Part shown: piece by piece, positions 24,755 through 34,953 of the stretch
Layout: every line of letters starts with the position of its first letter
How positions within the stretch are numbered: the stretch's first letter is position 1
Assembly (NCBI RefSeq): GCF_030717995.2
Contig: NZ_CP157743.1
Coordinates: 372,001 to 436,000 of the forward strand
From: Methylomarinum sp. Ch1-1
GTDB lineage: Bacteria; Pseudomonadota; Gammaproteobacteria; Methylococcales; Methylomonadaceae
Direction: 5' to 3'
Length of the DNA: 64,000 bases
Notes under the pieces: model-generated
Databases searched by the model: none
The model's input: the letters and a program-made list of their open reading frames with translations, nothing else
What the model was told of the DNA's origin: nothing
Program-made: the position numbers and the translations under genes

Positions 24755-26566
24755 ATGCATAAATTTGTATACAGCTCGTTGTTATTGGCCGGATTGAACC
24801 CGGCAACGGCCGACGAATCGGTCAACCTTCCCAACTATGTGGTCACGGCCACGCGTACCGACACCCCGGTTAACCAACTTTCGGCAGCGACGGTGACTTA
24901 TACTCGCGCCGATATCGAACAATATCAAGTCAACAGCCTGCCGGAACTATTGCAACGCGCCACCGGCATCGATATGGTTCAAAATGGCGGGATGGGTAAA
25001 AACACCAGTATTTTCATGCGCGGCACCAATTCCGATCATGTCCTGGTGTTGATAGACGGCATCAAAGTCGGCTCGGTGACCACGGGAACAACTCCGTTTC
25101 AATACTTGCCCATCGATCAAATCGAACGGGTGGAAATCATCCGCGGCCCGCATTCCAGTTTATACGGCTCCGAGGCCATCGGCGGCGTCATCCAGATATT
25201 CACCCGCCAAGGCAAACAACAAGAAAAACCCAATATCACACTGGATGCCGGCGGCGGCAATTACGCCACCTTGGAAACTTCGGGCTCTATCAGCGGCAAA
25301 TGGCGTAACGCCTGGTATAGCTTATCGGCCTCGCATATCAATACCCAGGGCTTCGATGCCCGCAAACCTACGACGGGTTTTTTTGCGATCGATCATCCGG
25401 ACGATGACGGTTACTACAACACCGGCTTGAACGCCAAACTCGGTTATCGATTCGACAATAACGCCGAAGTGGAAGCCTTTTACATGCGCAGCGAGGGCAG
25501 AACCGACTTCGACGGCACCCCCGATAAAACGGAATTCGTCAATCAGTTGGTCGGCCTGTCCGGCGCACTCGATATCACCGATATCTGGCATGCAACGTTC
25601 CGGCTAGGACAAAGCCGTGATGACAACGATAACTTCGCTCCCGACGGCTCTTTTTACAGTCATTTCGATTCCACTCGCTGGAACGCCAGTTGGCTCAATG
25701 AACTGCAATTGGCCGAAGACCATCAATTAATCATCGGCGCCGATTACCGTTTCGATGAAGTCGACAGTAGCACTCATTTTACCGAGACTGAACGCTATGA
25801 TGCCGGTGTGTTCGCCGAACTACACAGCCGTTTGTTCGACCGTCACTACCTCAATGCCTCGGTGCGCTGGGACGAAAACGAAGCCTTCGGAGACTATGTG
25901 ACCGGCAGCTTCGGCTGGCGTTTCAACTGGAATCACGGCCTCAGCGCCTTCGCCAGCTTCGGCAATGCTTTCAAGGCACCTACCTTTAATGAGTTGTTCT
26001 GGCCGGATACCGGCTTCGGCGGCGGCAATCCCAATTTACAGCCGGAAGAATCGACGACGTTCGAAGTCGGTTTGGCGGGAAACCACGATTGGTTGACCTG
26101 GGAAGTGCGCGCCTACCACACCAATATCGACAACCTGATCGCCAGCTGGCCGCCGCAAAATATCGATAAGGCGCAAATCGACGGCATCGAAACCGACATA
26201 GGCGCGGAGATTTTCGGTTGGCATAACAAAGTCGGCTTTCAGCTTTTGAGTCCGAAAGACCGCATCACCAACAAGAGACTGCCGCGCCGAGCCGAAAAAA
26301 TTCTGAATTACGATTTATCCCGTTCATTCGATGCGCTCGATGTCGGCGCAACGATATTAGCGCGCGGCGACAGTTTCGACGATACCCGTAACAATACGAA
26401 GATTCATGGCTTCGTCACCGTCGCCCTCAGAGCCGCGTACCATTTCAACCAGAACTGGCGAGTCAGCGCCAAACTGAATAATCTGCTGGATAAACAGTAT
26501 CAACTGACCGATACTTATAACACCGCGGATAGAAACTTTTTTGTTTCCATCCATTATAATAACTGA
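24755..26566 (+). CDS. btuB: TonB-dependent vitamin B12 outer-membrane receptor BtuB
   Basis: 603 residues from the ATG giving MHKFVYSSLLLAGLNPATADE, with a short signal peptide and AGAGGA upstream. An earlier in-frame start would lie inside the riboswitch and is rejected. A TonB-box-like N-terminus (NLPNYVVTATR) is followed by the plug domain (about 35-135: ELLQRATGIDMVQNGG, FMRGTNSDHVLVLIDGIKVG, ERVEIIRGPHSSLYGSEAIGGVI in blocks) and a 22-strand barrel ending in a terminal aromatic region. Length matches E. coli BtuB (614). It imports corrinoids across the outer membrane using TonB-ExbBD energy. It is controlled by the upstream riboswitch and followed after 66 bases by btuM. Confidence 0.95.
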   Translation: MHKFVYSSLLLAGLNPATADESVNLPNYVVTATRTDTPVNQLSAATVTYTRADIEQYQVNSLPELLQRATGIDMVQNGGMGKNTSIFMRGTNSDHVLVLIDGIKVGSVTTGTTPFQYLPIDQIERVEIIRGPHSSLYGSEAIGGVIQIFTRQGKQQEKPNITLDAGGGNYATLETSGSISGKWRNAWYSLSASHINTQGFDARKPTTGFFAIDHPDDDGYYNTGLNAKLGYRFDNNAEVEAFYMRSEGRTDFDGTPDKTEFVNQLVGLSGALDITDIWHATFRLGQSRDDNDNFAPDGSFYSHFDSTRWNASWLNELQLAEDHQLIIGADYRFDEVDSSTHFTETERYDAGVFAELHSRLFDRHYLNASVRWDENEAFGDYVTGSFGWRFNWNHGLSAFASFGNAFKAPTFNELFWPDTGFGGGNPNLQPEESTTFEVGLAGNHDWLTWEVRAYHTNIDNLIASWPPQNIDKAQIDGIETDIGAEIFGWHNKVGFQLLSPKDRITNKRLPRRAEKILNYDLSRSFDALDVGATILARGDSFDDTRNNTKIHGFVTVALRAAYHFNQNWRVSAKLNNLLDKQYQLTDTYNTADRNFFVSIHYNN

Positions 26567-26632
26567 ACCGTCAGGCCACGGATGGCGAAAAATTTAACCC
26601 GGATTCATTAATCTAATCACAGAGGAAACACC

Positions 26633-27217
26633 ATGCTGAGCAAACTACTTCCTGCACAACTCAAACCAGGGGCTTTCGCCCTAATGGTCGTCATGGCGGC
26701 CACCCGCATTCATCATTTCGGCGACACCGTATCCCTGCCCGATGCCTCTCTGGCGGTGTTTTTCCTGGGGGGCTTATGGTTCGGCGGCATCACGCTGTTC
26801 ATCGCCTTGCTGTTGGAGGCTGGTTTACTCGATTATGTCGCCATCAGTCATTTTGGCGTCAGCGACTATTGTGTCTCGCCCGCTTATGTCTTTTTGATTC
26901 CATGCTACGCCGCACTATGGTTTGGCGGCCGCTACTGCAAACAATTTTCCGATCGCAAAGCGTCCCATCTGGCATTACATTTCGGCATACTGGTCGCATC
27001 GGTATCGGTGGCGTTTTTGATTTCCAACGGCAGCTTCTATCTGCTGTCAGGCAGATACCCTGATAACAACTGGGTCGAATACAGCAGCCGCGTGATGATG
27101 TATTATCCGCCTTATCTGAAATACACCTTGATCTATAGCGCAGGCCTGTTCGGCCTGGTTCAATTCTTCAAACAATTGACGACATCGACCCCGGAAAGCG
27201 AATTGCCGAAGGCCTGA
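26633..27217 (+). CDS. btuM: Cobalamin inner-membrane transporter BtuM
   Basis: 194 residues, about six hydrophobic segments, resembling a solitary ECF S-component. From memory of the characterised Thiobacillus denitrificans BtuM, Cys80 ligates cobalt and Asp67 and Tyr85 help in decyanation; here residues 67, 80 and 85 are Asp (LLDYVA), Cys (SDYC) and Tyr (SPAY). That exact placement, plus the position directly after a riboswitch-controlled btuB, supports BtuM strongly. It would carry cobalamin across the inner membrane without btuFCD, none of which is present here. GAGGAAA lies eight bases before the ATG. It probably shares the btuB transcript. Confidence 0.88.
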   Translation: MLSKLLPAQLKPGAFALMVVMAATRIHHFGDTVSLPDASLAVFFLGGLWFGGITLFIALLLEAGLLDYVAISHFGVSDYCVSPAYVFLIPCYAALWFGGRYCKQFSDRKASHLALHFGILVASVSVAFLISNGSFYLLSGRYPDNNWVEYSSRVMMYYPPYLKYTLIYSAGLFGLVQFFKQLTTSTPESELPKA

Positions 27218-27263
27218 TAAGCGAACATTTCCGGCGCTTCGCCGACTTTCAGTCACTACTGAT

Positions 27264-27292
27264 ATGTCGGGTTACCCAGGCTAACCCGACAT
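27264..27292. terminator. Hairpin between convergent btuM and the DUF3014 gene
   Basis: A perfect 11-bp inverted repeat, ATGTCGGGTTA (27264-27274) and TAACCCGACAT (27282-27292), has a 7-base loop. No T-tract on either strand. Its position between convergent genes suggests a bidirectional terminator or barrier. Confidence 0.55.
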
Positions 27293-27298
27293 TCCATC

Positions 27299-28174
27299 TC
27301 ATTCGCCTTGCAAAGCAACCAACGCCTGAACCAGTTCCCTTAATTTTTGCTGAATGATCCGGGTATTTTCGGGCCCCATTCTCAACATCTGCTTCTGCAC
27401 CGGACTCAATGCTTCCAAGTCCTGATCGGCGAATTGATAACGCACCGACTTCCTGACCAATGCGACCCGTCCATCTATTGCCGGCGCCGCGATCATCTCG
27501 GCGGCCGCTTTTTTGAACAGATCCTCCAACTGATAGTGTTGCGGATAGGCGAATTCCTGATAGACCTGCTGCAACAGGGGGCGCAATTTCTGATAACTAT
27601 TCATCGCGGCTTCAACGTCGATAGCCGCAAAAGCGCGCGCCAAACGGTCATAACGCCGGTAACTGCGCTCGGCGATGAACAGTCCTTGTTCGTCTTTTTC
27701 CGCGACGAACGGCTGCTGCAACGCTAGAAAGCTCATATGCTTAGCAAGCCGCTGGCCTTGAGAAAAGTCATTGATGACCCATAGATATTTACGGATCAGC
27801 AGCTCTTCCTGCAATTGATCGGCAAAACCGCCAGACAAAGCCAACATTTCCCGGCGAAACAATGCATCGCTGTCCTCCAGCGCCGGCAAAGCTTCAGCCT
27901 TTTCCGGCGTTGGAGGGATCGCGACGTCCTCCCGATCGGCAGCCTCAAAGGGGGGGCGACGATCGGCGGAAAGCCGCTCATCAGGCAAGCCGGACGCCGC
28001 CTGTTCAGGCTTCATCTCGGCCTCCGGCAACACCAACTCGCGGTTTTCTTCGCGCGGCCTGTCTTCCCCGTCGTCGCGAACCATCAACAGCGCGACGACG
28101 GCGACTACAACGGCCACCAGGCCGATGAAAAAGGGCCATGGAGTTTTTCTCGTTGGCTCATCATATCTACCCAT
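27299..28174 (-). CDS. DUF3014 family membrane-anchored protein
   Basis: 291 residues. A short cytoplasmic head is followed by one membrane helix (about 13-31, WPFFIGLVAVVVAVVALLMV), a Glu/Pro-rich linker, and a helical periplasmic domain from about 95. That domain has EDSDALFRREMLALSGG, LIRKYLWVINDFSQGQRLAKHMSFL and YRRYDRLARAFAAIDVEAAM, the signature of DUF3014. The function of the family is unknown. It is monocistronic and convergent with btuM. The role is open; the family call is confident. Confidence 0.85.
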   Translation of the reverse strand: MGRYDEPTRKTPWPFFIGLVAVVVAVVALLMVRDDGEDRPREENRELVLPEAEMKPEQAASGLPDERLSADRRPPFEAADREDVAIPPTPEKAEALPALEDSDALFRREMLALSGGFADQLQEELLIRKYLWVINDFSQGQRLAKHMSFLALQQPFVAEKDEQGLFIAERSYRRYDRLARAFAAIDVEAAMNSYQKLRPLLQQVYQEFAYPQHYQLEDLFKKAAAEMIAAPAIDGRVALVRKSVRYQFADQDLEALSPVQKQMLRMGPENTRIIQQKLRELVQALVALQGE

Positions 28175-28293
28175 GAGCTATCTCCGGTTGATTCAATGGG
28201 AACGACAAAATTATGCGCCTCATAGCGATAAAAACACAAGTCTGATAACCTAAACCGCAAGACCTAACGACCAGGTTGACCCGCCAATACAGC

Positions 28294-28470
28294 CTAAAAA
28301 AGCGGAACTCGAACAATAATACTTTCATCCTCCATTAAATACTCAAAATCGGGGTCATTACTCACGGCTTCTAAGGCTTTCGACCAGGCGCCCTTATGAC
28401 ACCAACGGTTATAGCGCACATAGACCCGAAGGCATCGGCCGGCCGCCATGTCATCTTTCGCGACAAACAG
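28294..28470 (-). pseudogene. Remnant of an IS5-type transposase, C-terminal piece of OrfA
   Basis: The frame contains YVRYNRWCHKGAWSKALEAV followed by SNDPDFEYLMEDESIIVR, the stretch where the first ORF of many IS5-family elements joins the catalytic part. The N-terminus is missing, and sequence after IIVR is unrelated. The 120 bases upstream show no gene. It overlaps in content with the second remnant at 29022-29291, so the two come from separate copies. Confidence 0.75.
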
Positions 28471-28557
28471 TGGCGCGTTTGGTTCTCTTAAAATTGTAAG
28501 CAGTGTTGCTAGATATAATATTATAGTAATATACTTATATCTTAAACCACACAAGAT

Positions 28558-29016
28558 ATGAGAAAAATGAGCAAAATAGTTTCATCGATACCGGGGCGTA
28601 TAAGAGTTCGCGATAAAAATTTGCGTGATCACGACAGGCTCGATCAGTTGAAAACCGAGTTATCGAACATCGCAGCGATTACTGAATTACAAGAAAATGT
28701 GCGAACCGGAAGCCTGTTGATTCGTTTCGACCGGAAAGCCATTGAACTTGCGGCTATCGAATCAAGCATCGATTCCGCAGTCGATACAGTCATCGGGATG
28801 CTAGCAAAACCGCACACCCCGTTGAGTAAAAAGAATTTCAACCGCGTTAATAAAATAATCATGTTATCGAGTTTTGGCACATCGATTGCCGCACTTGCAA
28901 TTCCGAACCTAAGTCTCCGGAGATTTTGGCATCAATCGACTGGCTGGTTATTTCTCGCAAACCTAGGTGCGCATTTGTACATTTATCGTAAATCGGTGAA
29001 GCGATTATTTCGTTAG
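28558..29016 (+). CDS. HMA_2-like (heavy-metal-associated-like) membrane protein
   Basis: 152 residues. The first 75 match a ferredoxin-like HMA_2-type domain: SSIPGRIRVRDKNLRDHD, ITELQENVRTGSLLIRFD. The usual metal-binding Cys-x-x-Cys is absent, as in HMA_2 domains of P-type ATPase neighbours. Two hydrophobic segments follow (about 97-115 and 122-142). Proteins of this kind are often near P1B-type ATPases or encapsulated iron systems, none of which is here. It is flanked by two IS5-type remnants, so it may have arrived with them. The start could also be the ATG nine bases later. Confidence 0.7.
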   Translation: MRKMSKIVSSIPGRIRVRDKNLRDHDRLDQLKTELSNIAAITELQENVRTGSLLIRFDRKAIELAAIESSIDSAVDTVIGMLAKPHTPLSKKNFNRVNKIIMLSSFGTSIAALAIPNLSLRRFWHQSTGWLFLANLGAHLYIYRKSVKRLFR

Positions 29017-29021
29017 GACAT

Positions 29022-29291
29022 TTAGAAAAGTTTTCAGGATCATTACTCACGGCTTCAAGCTCTTTCGTCCATGTTCCTTTTGGCGTCAACGGTTATAGCG
29101 TACATAGACTCCATGCCAATTGCTAAAACAGTCAGGTAAGTCTCGCCACGGCGCTCCGTTCTGGCAATCCATATTACGTCCTCCAAAAACAGTCGATTAT
29201 TGACCCCCGTAACGCCTCGGTCGCAGGCTTTACCCGGCAAAAGTTCTTTTATTCGTTCCCATTGATCGTTTCTTAAAATCATCCTTGCCAT
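29022..29291 (-). pseudogene. Remnant of an IS5-type transposase, N-terminal OrfA
   Basis: MARMILRNDQWERIKELLPG, then DRGVTGVNNRLFLEDVIWIARTE, is the standard N-terminus of an IS5-family first ORF. The frame is then broken: the continuation TWTKELEAVSNDPENF appears in a different frame (28859-29089). Sequence stops matching at about 29030. It is non-functional. Confidence 0.8.
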
Positions 29292-29393
29292 GTTTCTTCA
29301 AGACGTATGTGAAAAGCTTTTCACCATAATAAACTTTCATCCGTGTATAAAAATTAATTGAGGACGCTCCCTAGTATTTTCGGATATAAGCGC

Positions 29394-30107
29394 TTAACGA
29401 CTCACCACCTTCTCCAACTCATCCTGGCTAATGTGGCGCACGTCTTCGCCTTTGACCATATAAATCACATGTTCGCAAATATTGCAGGCATGGTCGCCGA
29501 TTCTTTCCAGCGCCCGCGCCGTCCATAATATATCGAGCGTACGGGTGATATGACGGGGATCTTCCATCATCCGGGTAATCAGCTGGCGAACAATACTGGT
29601 GTATTCGCGGTCGACCTTCTGATCCTGGCATGTAATACTGGCGACTTCGTCGAGACTCAAGCGGGCGAACGCGTCCAGGGCGCCATTCAGCATGTCCTTG
29701 ACCATTTCCAGCAAATGCTGAATCTCGTGATATTGCTCATGATAATATTCGGTGTTTTCCAGACGGATGGTCATCTTCGCGATTCTGGCCGCTTCATCGC
29801 CAATTCGTTCCAGATCGGTAATCGCCTTGATCGTCGCGATCAGCATGCGTAGGTCGAAGGCCGCCGGCTGTCTTTTCGCCAGAATTTCGGTGCATTCATG
29901 ATCGATATCCATTTCCAGATGATTCACCATGTCATCCTGTTGAATGACTTTTTCGGCCAATTCCTGATCGCAATTGATAAACGATTGGGCGGCCAGATCA
30001 ATTTGCTGCTCCACAAAACCGCCCATCGTCAACACCTTGTTGCGAATCTCTTCCATTTCATCATTGAATTGGCGGGAGATATGTTGGCCTATTTTTTTGG
30101 TATCCAT
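29394..30107 (-). CDS. phoU: Phosphate signalling regulator PhoU
   Basis: 237 residues, two repeated three-helix PhoU domains (about 17-105 and 120-208). Metal-binding E/D-x-x-x-D-type motifs are visible as AIKAITDLERIGDEAARIAKM and LWTARALERIGDHACNICE. PhoU links the PstSCAB transporter to the PhoR kinase and turns the Pho response off when phosphate is plentiful. It is last in the pstSCAB-phoU operon, ten bases after pstB. phoB and phoR are not in the window. Confidence 0.97.
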   Translation of the reverse strand: MDTKKIGQHISRQFNDEMEEIRNKVLTMGGFVEQQIDLAAQSFINCDQELAEKVIQQDDMVNHLEMDIDHECTEILAKRQPAAFDLRMLIATIKAITDLERIGDEAARIAKMTIRLENTEYYHEQYHEIQHLLEMVKDMLNGALDAFARLSLDEVASITCQDQKVDREYTSIVRQLITRMMEDPRHITRTLDILWTARALERIGDHACNICEHVIYMVKGEDVRHISQDELEKVVSR

Positions 30108-30117
30108 AGTCTATTCC

Positions 30118-30957
30118 TCAACCGTACCTGCCGGTAATGTAATCTTCGGTTTGTCTTTTCTTGGGATTGGTAAACAGTTCGCTGGTTTCGCCGAATTCAA
30201 CCAGCTCCCCCATATACATGAAAGCGGTGTAATCGGAAACCCTGGCCGCCTGCTGCATATTATGCGTCACGATCACGATGGTGTAATGCTCTTTTAACTC
30301 ATTAATCAACTCTTCGATTTTCAGTGTTGAAATCGGGTCCAGCGCCGACGCCGGTTCGTCCAGCAACATCACTTCCGGTTCGATGGCAATGGCGCGCGCG
30401 ATCACCAGTCTTTGCTGCTGTCCCCCGGACATGCCCAGGGCGTTATCGTTCAAACGATCCTTCACTTCGTCCCATAACGCCGCGCTGCGCAAAGACCTTT
30501 CCACCGTTTCATCCAGCGTCCGACGATCGTTGATGCCCTGAATTCTGAGGCCATAGGCGACATTCTCATAGATCGATTTGGGAAACGGGTTGGGTTTCTG
30601 AAACACCATGCCCACCCGCCGACGCAAATCGGCGACATTGACCGACTTGTCATAAACATCCTCACCATCCAGCAGAATCTTGCCGTCGATCCTGACGCTG
30701 TCGACCAAGTCGTTCATTCGGTTGATGCTGCGCAGCAGCGTCGATTTGCCGCAACCGCTAGGACCGATATAGGCGGTGACCTTCTTGCGCGGAATTTCCA
30801 TGTTGATATCGTACAGCGCCTGTTTTTCGCCGTAAAACAAATTCAGATTTTCCACGGCCAGGCAGGTTTCCACCGCTGCTTGTTTCGTTTCATCGCCACG
30901 CGTCAGTGCATCGATATCAATCGCGTGTGTGCGTCTCAGTTCTGTCGTCATTGTCAT
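30118..30957 (-). CDS. pstB: Phosphate ABC transporter ATPase PstB
   Basis: 279 residues, one ABC ATPase domain on the cytoplasmic face. Walker [10 protein letters not shown] (about 65-73), Q-loop VFQKPNPFP typical of PstB, signature MSGGQQQR, Walker [14 protein letters not shown] and the switch histidine in [13 protein letters not shown] are all present. An N-terminal extension of about 30 residues precedes the family start. It is in an operon with pstA (17 bases upstream) and phoU. Confidence 0.98.
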   Translation of the reverse strand: MTMTTELRRTHAIDIDALTRGDETKQAAVETCLAVENLNLFYGEKQALYDINMEIPRKKVTAYIGPSGCGKSTLLRSINRMNDLVDSVRIDGKILLDGEDVYDKSVNVADLRRRVGMVFQKPNPFPKSIYENVAYGLRIQGINDRRTLDETVERSLRSAALWDEVKDRLNDNALGMSGGQQQRLVIARAIAIEPEVMLLDEPASALDPISTLKIEELINELKEHYTIVIVTHNMQQAARVSDYTAFMYMGELVEFGETSELFTNPKKRQTEDYITGRYG

Positions 30958-30974
30958 TTTCCAAACTTCTATAA

Positions 30975-32627
30975 TTAACCTTCAAGGGCGCGATACTTTT
31001 CCCGCAGATGGTTTCTGATGCCGATGGCGAACATATTAAGGCCGATAATCACCATTACCAACAGCAACGACGTCGCATAAACCAGGGGTCTGGCCGCCTC
31101 GACATTAGGACTTTGAAAGCCGACATCGTAGATATGAAAACCCAGGTGCATGAATTTACGATCCAGATGCAAATACGGAAAGTTACCGTCCAGCGGCAAC
31201 GTCGGGGCCAACTTGACCACCCCGACCAGCATCAACGGCGCGACCTCGCCGGCCGCCCTGGCGACCGCCAGAATCAAGCCGGTCATCATGGCCGGACTGG
31301 CCATCGGCAACACGGTGCGCCACAAGGTTTCCGCCTTGGTCGCACCCAGCGCCAAACTGCCTTCTCGAATCGATTTTGGAATCCGCGACAAGCCTTCTTC
31401 GGTCGATACGATCACGACCGGCAAGGTCAGCAACGCCAAGGTCAACGAGGCCCAAAGCAGTCCCGGCGTGCCGAAAACAGGGGCTGGCGCGGCCTCCGGA
31501 TAAAAAAGCCGGTCGATGTTGCCGCCCAGCATGTAAACGAAAAAACCCAAACCGAATACGCCGTATACGATCGACGGCACCCCGGCCAAATTATTGACGG
31601 CAATCCGAATGATCCGGGTCACAAAGCCCTGAGTTGCATATTCGCGCAGATAAACCGCGGCGATCACGCCGAATGGCGTCACGATGACCGCCATCAGCAT
31701 CACCATCATCACGGTGCCGAAAATGGCCGGAAAAATTCCCCCTTCGGTGTTCGCCTCGCGCGGATCTTCGCTGACAAACTCGGCAAATTTAATCACGTAC
31801 TCGATCGCTTTCTCGCCGGCGCTCATCGCATTGGGCTGAATCAGGCGCACCACATTTTCCAGCGGTATTTCTATCTGCCGGTCGTTGGCGGCAGCGGCGA
31901 CCAAACTGTCTCTCCTGGCTTTCTGGTTCAATTCGGCAATCTGTTGCTGCAATACGCGGTATTCGCGGTCATATTCGGCTTTTTGTGCGGCAAAGTCGCG
32001 CTTGGCGGCTTCCGTCCATAGCCCCTCCAATTCCAATCGACGTTGTTCCAGTCTCAGACGCTCCATCGCATAATTGATTGCGCCAACTTCGTTTTTCTGT
32101 AAATGCTCGATTTCATCATAGAGCTCCAGTGCGCGATCGATCCTTTGTTGGATCACCGTATAGGCCTTACCGCCCTCGGCAATCACTCGGCCATTTTCCT
32201 TGATCGCCAACAATCGACCGTAAAAATTACCCCACTCCCTTCTTTCGATTACAATCAATTCGTCCGGATAGGATGCCTGCTGGATATATTGCGCTTGTAT
32301 CCAGCGGAAGTCCATGCCGGTCAAATCGCGGTTGCCGGTCTTGATCAACCGCTGCTCCAGATAGTCGACGTCATTCAAGACCTGATGCCCGGCTTCCCGG
32401 GCCCTATTCGCCGACATCAAGCTGGTGTCGACCAACTCGCCGATAATAACGCTTTTTCCGGACTGATCCTGATAGTGATATTCGACGATATCGGCCGGCC
32501 AGAAATGTCCCAGACCGCGAACCGCAATCAGGATCAACAAACCCAATACCAAGATCAGATTCGTGCTGACGGCTGCGGCATTTAGCCAAACCCACGGTGA
32601 ACCGCTTTTAAACCATGCTTTAATCAT
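30975..32627 (-). CDS. pstA: Phosphate ABC transporter permease PstA (long form)
   Basis: 550 residues, nearly twice E. coli PstA (296). One N-terminal membrane helix (about 17-38) is followed by a periplasmic insert of about 220 residues with a charged coiled-coil stretch ([38 protein letters not shown]). Six C-terminal helices of a standard permease come next. The EAA loop is visible as [20 protein letters not shown]. Its start overlaps the pstC stop by four bases (ATGA). Long PstA/PstC pairs are known in several gammaproteobacteria; the insert may contact PstS or the envelope. Confidence 0.95.
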   Translation of the reverse strand: MIKAWFKSGSPWVWLNAAAVSTNLILVLGLLILIAVRGLGHFWPADIVEYHYQDQSGKSVIIGELVDTSLMSANRAREAGHQVLNDVDYLEQRLIKTGNRDLTGMDFRWIQAQYIQQASYPDELIVIERREWGNFYGRLLAIKENGRVIAEGGKAYTVIQQRIDRALELYDEIEHLQKNEVGAINYAMERLRLEQRRLELEGLWTEAAKRDFAAQKAEYDREYRVLQQQIAELNQKARRDSLVAAAANDRQIEIPLENVVRLIQPNAMSAGEKAIEYVIKFAEFVSEDPREANTEGGIFPAIFGTVMMVMLMAVIVTPFGVIAAVYLREYATQGFVTRIIRIAVNNLAGVPSIVYGVFGLGFFVYMLGGNIDRLFYPEAAPAPVFGTPGLLWASLTLALLTLPVVIVSTEEGLSRIPKSIREGSLALGATKAETLWRTVLPMASPAMMTGLILAVARAAGEVAPLMLVGVVKLAPTLPLDGNFPYLHLDRKFMHLGFHIYDVGFQSPNVEAARPLVYATSLLLVMVIIGLNMFAIGIRNHLREKYRALEG

Positions 32628-34900
32628 AACGAACTATATTTACGGCGCAGATTCTGACGAATTATTTCCGCCAGGGTATTAACAACAAAGGTAAACATAA
32701 ACAAGACCAACGCGGCGAGAAACAATACGCGATAATGGGTGCTGTTCACCGCCGACTCCGGCATTTCCACGGCAATATTGGCCGACAGGGTACGCATCCC
32801 CTGAAAGACGCTCAAATCCATCACCGGCGTGTTGCCGGTCGCCATCAATACGATCATGGTCTCGCCGACGGCGCGACCCAGGCCGATCATCACGCCAGAG
32901 AATATGCCCGGACTGGCGGTCAGCAACACCACCTTAGTCATCGTCTGCCAAGGGGTTGCGCCCAGCGCCAGCGAACCGTTGGTCAAATGCCCAGGCACAC
33001 TGAAAATGGCGTCCTCGGCAATCGAGAAAATCGTCGGAATCACCGCGAAACCCATCGCAAGACCAACCACCAGCGAGTTGCGCTGGTCGTAACCGATGCC
33101 GAATTCATTTTTCATCCATACCCGCATATCGCCATTAAAACACAGCGCTTCGATCGCAGGACTGATAAAGAACGCCAGCCAAGCGCTGAAGACTATCACC
33201 GGTATCAGCAAGGCGGCGTCCCAGCCCTCCGGCACCTTATGACGCAGCGATTTCGGCGCGAACTGCCAGAGATAGGCGAATGTCATCACACCTAACGGGA
33301 TCACCATCAGCAAGGCAAAAATGCCGACCAGATGCTCCTCGACAAAGGGCGCCAACCACAAACCGGCGAGAAAACCCAGAATCACGGTCGGCAGAGCCTC
33401 CATGATTTCGATACTGGGCTTGACCAATTGTCGCATCCGCGGCGCCATGAAATAGGCGGTATAGACCGCGCCCATCAGCGACAGCGGTATCGCGATCAAC
33501 ATCGCATAAAAAGCCGCCTTCAACGTTCCGAACACCAGCGGAGTCAAACTCATCTTCGGCTCGAAGTCGTTGCTGGCCGACGAAGACTGCCAGATATACG
33601 CCGGCTCAGGATAGCTTTCATACCAAACTTTTTGCCAAATCGACGCCCATGAGACTTCCGGGTGTTCGTTTTTAACCTGCCAATAATGAATTTTATTGTC
33701 CGCCGTTTGCATCAAGAAGGCGTTGGCTCTCGGCGACAACGCCACTGCTAACGGTTTCGTCTGTCCAATCCGCTCGCGTATCAACTCCCTTTCCGCGGTG
33801 GAATGATAGATACCGACCAAACCCTCGCGATCGGTCACCAACATGCCTTTGCGGCGCTGTTCCGGACTGATTGTGACGATGGGCTGCTCGGAGACTTTGA
33901 ATGCGCGGAGCTTGCGCAAACTATAGCGGTTTTGCTGATCACGAACCATACTCCATTGCGCCAGAATCCCCGACGAATCGCCAATCAACAGTGAAATTTC
34001 GCCGTTCAGGAAAGTCAGCGACGTAATCTCTTTGCCCGACTCCAGCACATCCAGTTTATTTTCGATGCGCGGTTTATTCTTATTGCTGACATCGATACTG
34101 GTGACATAACCGCTGCGACTGGCCAGGTAAAGATTACGCTGCTCCTTATCCAGCAACAGATAGTCGGTCTGTTCGGTCTTGATATTCAGTTCGGAATCAC
34201 TACGTTCTAGCGCTACCTCATCGCCAAAAAGCGATTCTTCGCGGCTAAAATGGCTCAGCAACACCCGTCCCTCGGCCGTCTTTACCACTAAAGTGCTTTC
34301 GTCTTCGCCGGTTCTGATCGCGAGCAGGTCGATGGCGCTGCCGTTTTCCGCCATCACGATCGGGGCTGCGCCCAACGGATATTCCAAAGCCGGAGTAATC
34401 ACCCGTTTATCGTCGGGGAAGCTGATCTTATATTGCTGTTTGGCGACGACGACGCGACCATCGGACAAACCATAGGCGACCACGCCTTTGTCATAACTAC
34501 CATGAGCAAAACTCGTGATTGCGCTTTGCTCGGGAATGGGAAGCCTTTGCGTCGAAATGATTTCGCCACTTTTGACCCGAAAGAATACCGCCGTCCCGCT
34601 GTCGGTGAACCTGACCGCAATTTCGTTATGTTCTTCCATCGCCAGAAACAACGTTTTTCCAACGGACCGGTCCGGCACTTGATATTCGGTAATGGCTTTA
34701 GCCTCGGCGCCAACAAACAACGGAAACACGACATACAACAGATAAAAGAAAATCAGCACGATCGCGACGATGACGCCCAAACCGCCGGCCACGACGCCAT
34801 ACCCGACCATCCTGTCCTTTAATAATCGCCATTTCTGATAAACACTGTTGCCGGCCAGCCCCATGGAGCTAGCCTGATTATTTGAGTTAATTTCAGCCAT
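32624..34900 (-). CDS. pstC: Phosphate ABC transporter permease PstC (long form)
   Basis: 758 residues against 319 in E. coli. A cytoplasmic head and one helix (about 34-60, VGYGVVAGGLGVIVAIVLI) are followed by a periplasmic domain of about 370 residues. That domain has repeated beta-propeller-like strands (DSGTAVFFRVKSGEIISTQ, LASRSGYVTSIDVS). The permease domain follows from about 455, with EAA loop [18 protein letters not shown]. The propeller-like insert matches the long PstC type. It follows pstS after 203 bases containing a terminator-like hairpin, so it is probably expressed at a fraction of pstS. Confidence 0.95.
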   Translation of the reverse strand: MAEINSNNQASSMGLAGNSVYQKWRLLKDRMVGYGVVAGGLGVIVAIVLIFFYLLYVVFPLFVGAEAKAITEYQVPDRSVGKTLFLAMEEHNEIAVRFTDSGTAVFFRVKSGEIISTQRLPIPEQSAITSFAHGSYDKGVVAYGLSDGRVVVAKQQYKISFPDDKRVITPALEYPLGAAPIVMAENGSAIDLLAIRTGEDESTLVVKTAEGRVLLSHFSREESLFGDEVALERSDSELNIKTEQTDYLLLDKEQRNLYLASRSGYVTSIDVSNKNKPRIENKLDVLESGKEITSLTFLNGEISLLIGDSSGILAQWSMVRDQQNRYSLRKLRAFKVSEQPIVTISPEQRRKGMLVTDREGLVGIYHSTAERELIRERIGQTKPLAVALSPRANAFLMQTADNKIHYWQVKNEHPEVSWASIWQKVWYESYPEPAYIWQSSSASNDFEPKMSLTPLVFGTLKAAFYAMLIAIPLSLMGAVYTAYFMAPRMRQLVKPSIEIMEALPTVILGFLAGLWLAPFVEEHLVGIFALLMVIPLGVMTFAYLWQFAPKSLRHKVPEGWDAALLIPVIVFSAWLAFFISPAIEALCFNGDMRVWMKNEFGIGYDQRNSLVVGLAMGFAVIPTIFSIAEDAIFSVPGHLTNGSLALGATPWQTMTKVVLLTASPGIFSGVMIGLGRAVGETMIVLMATGNTPVMDLSVFQGMRTLSANIAVEMPESAVNSTHYRVLFLAALVLFMFTFVVNTLAEIIRQNLRRKYSSL

Positions 34901-34953
34901 AGAATTCTTTACAACGATAAGGGCTCTGCATTATGGCAGCATCACGCCAGATA

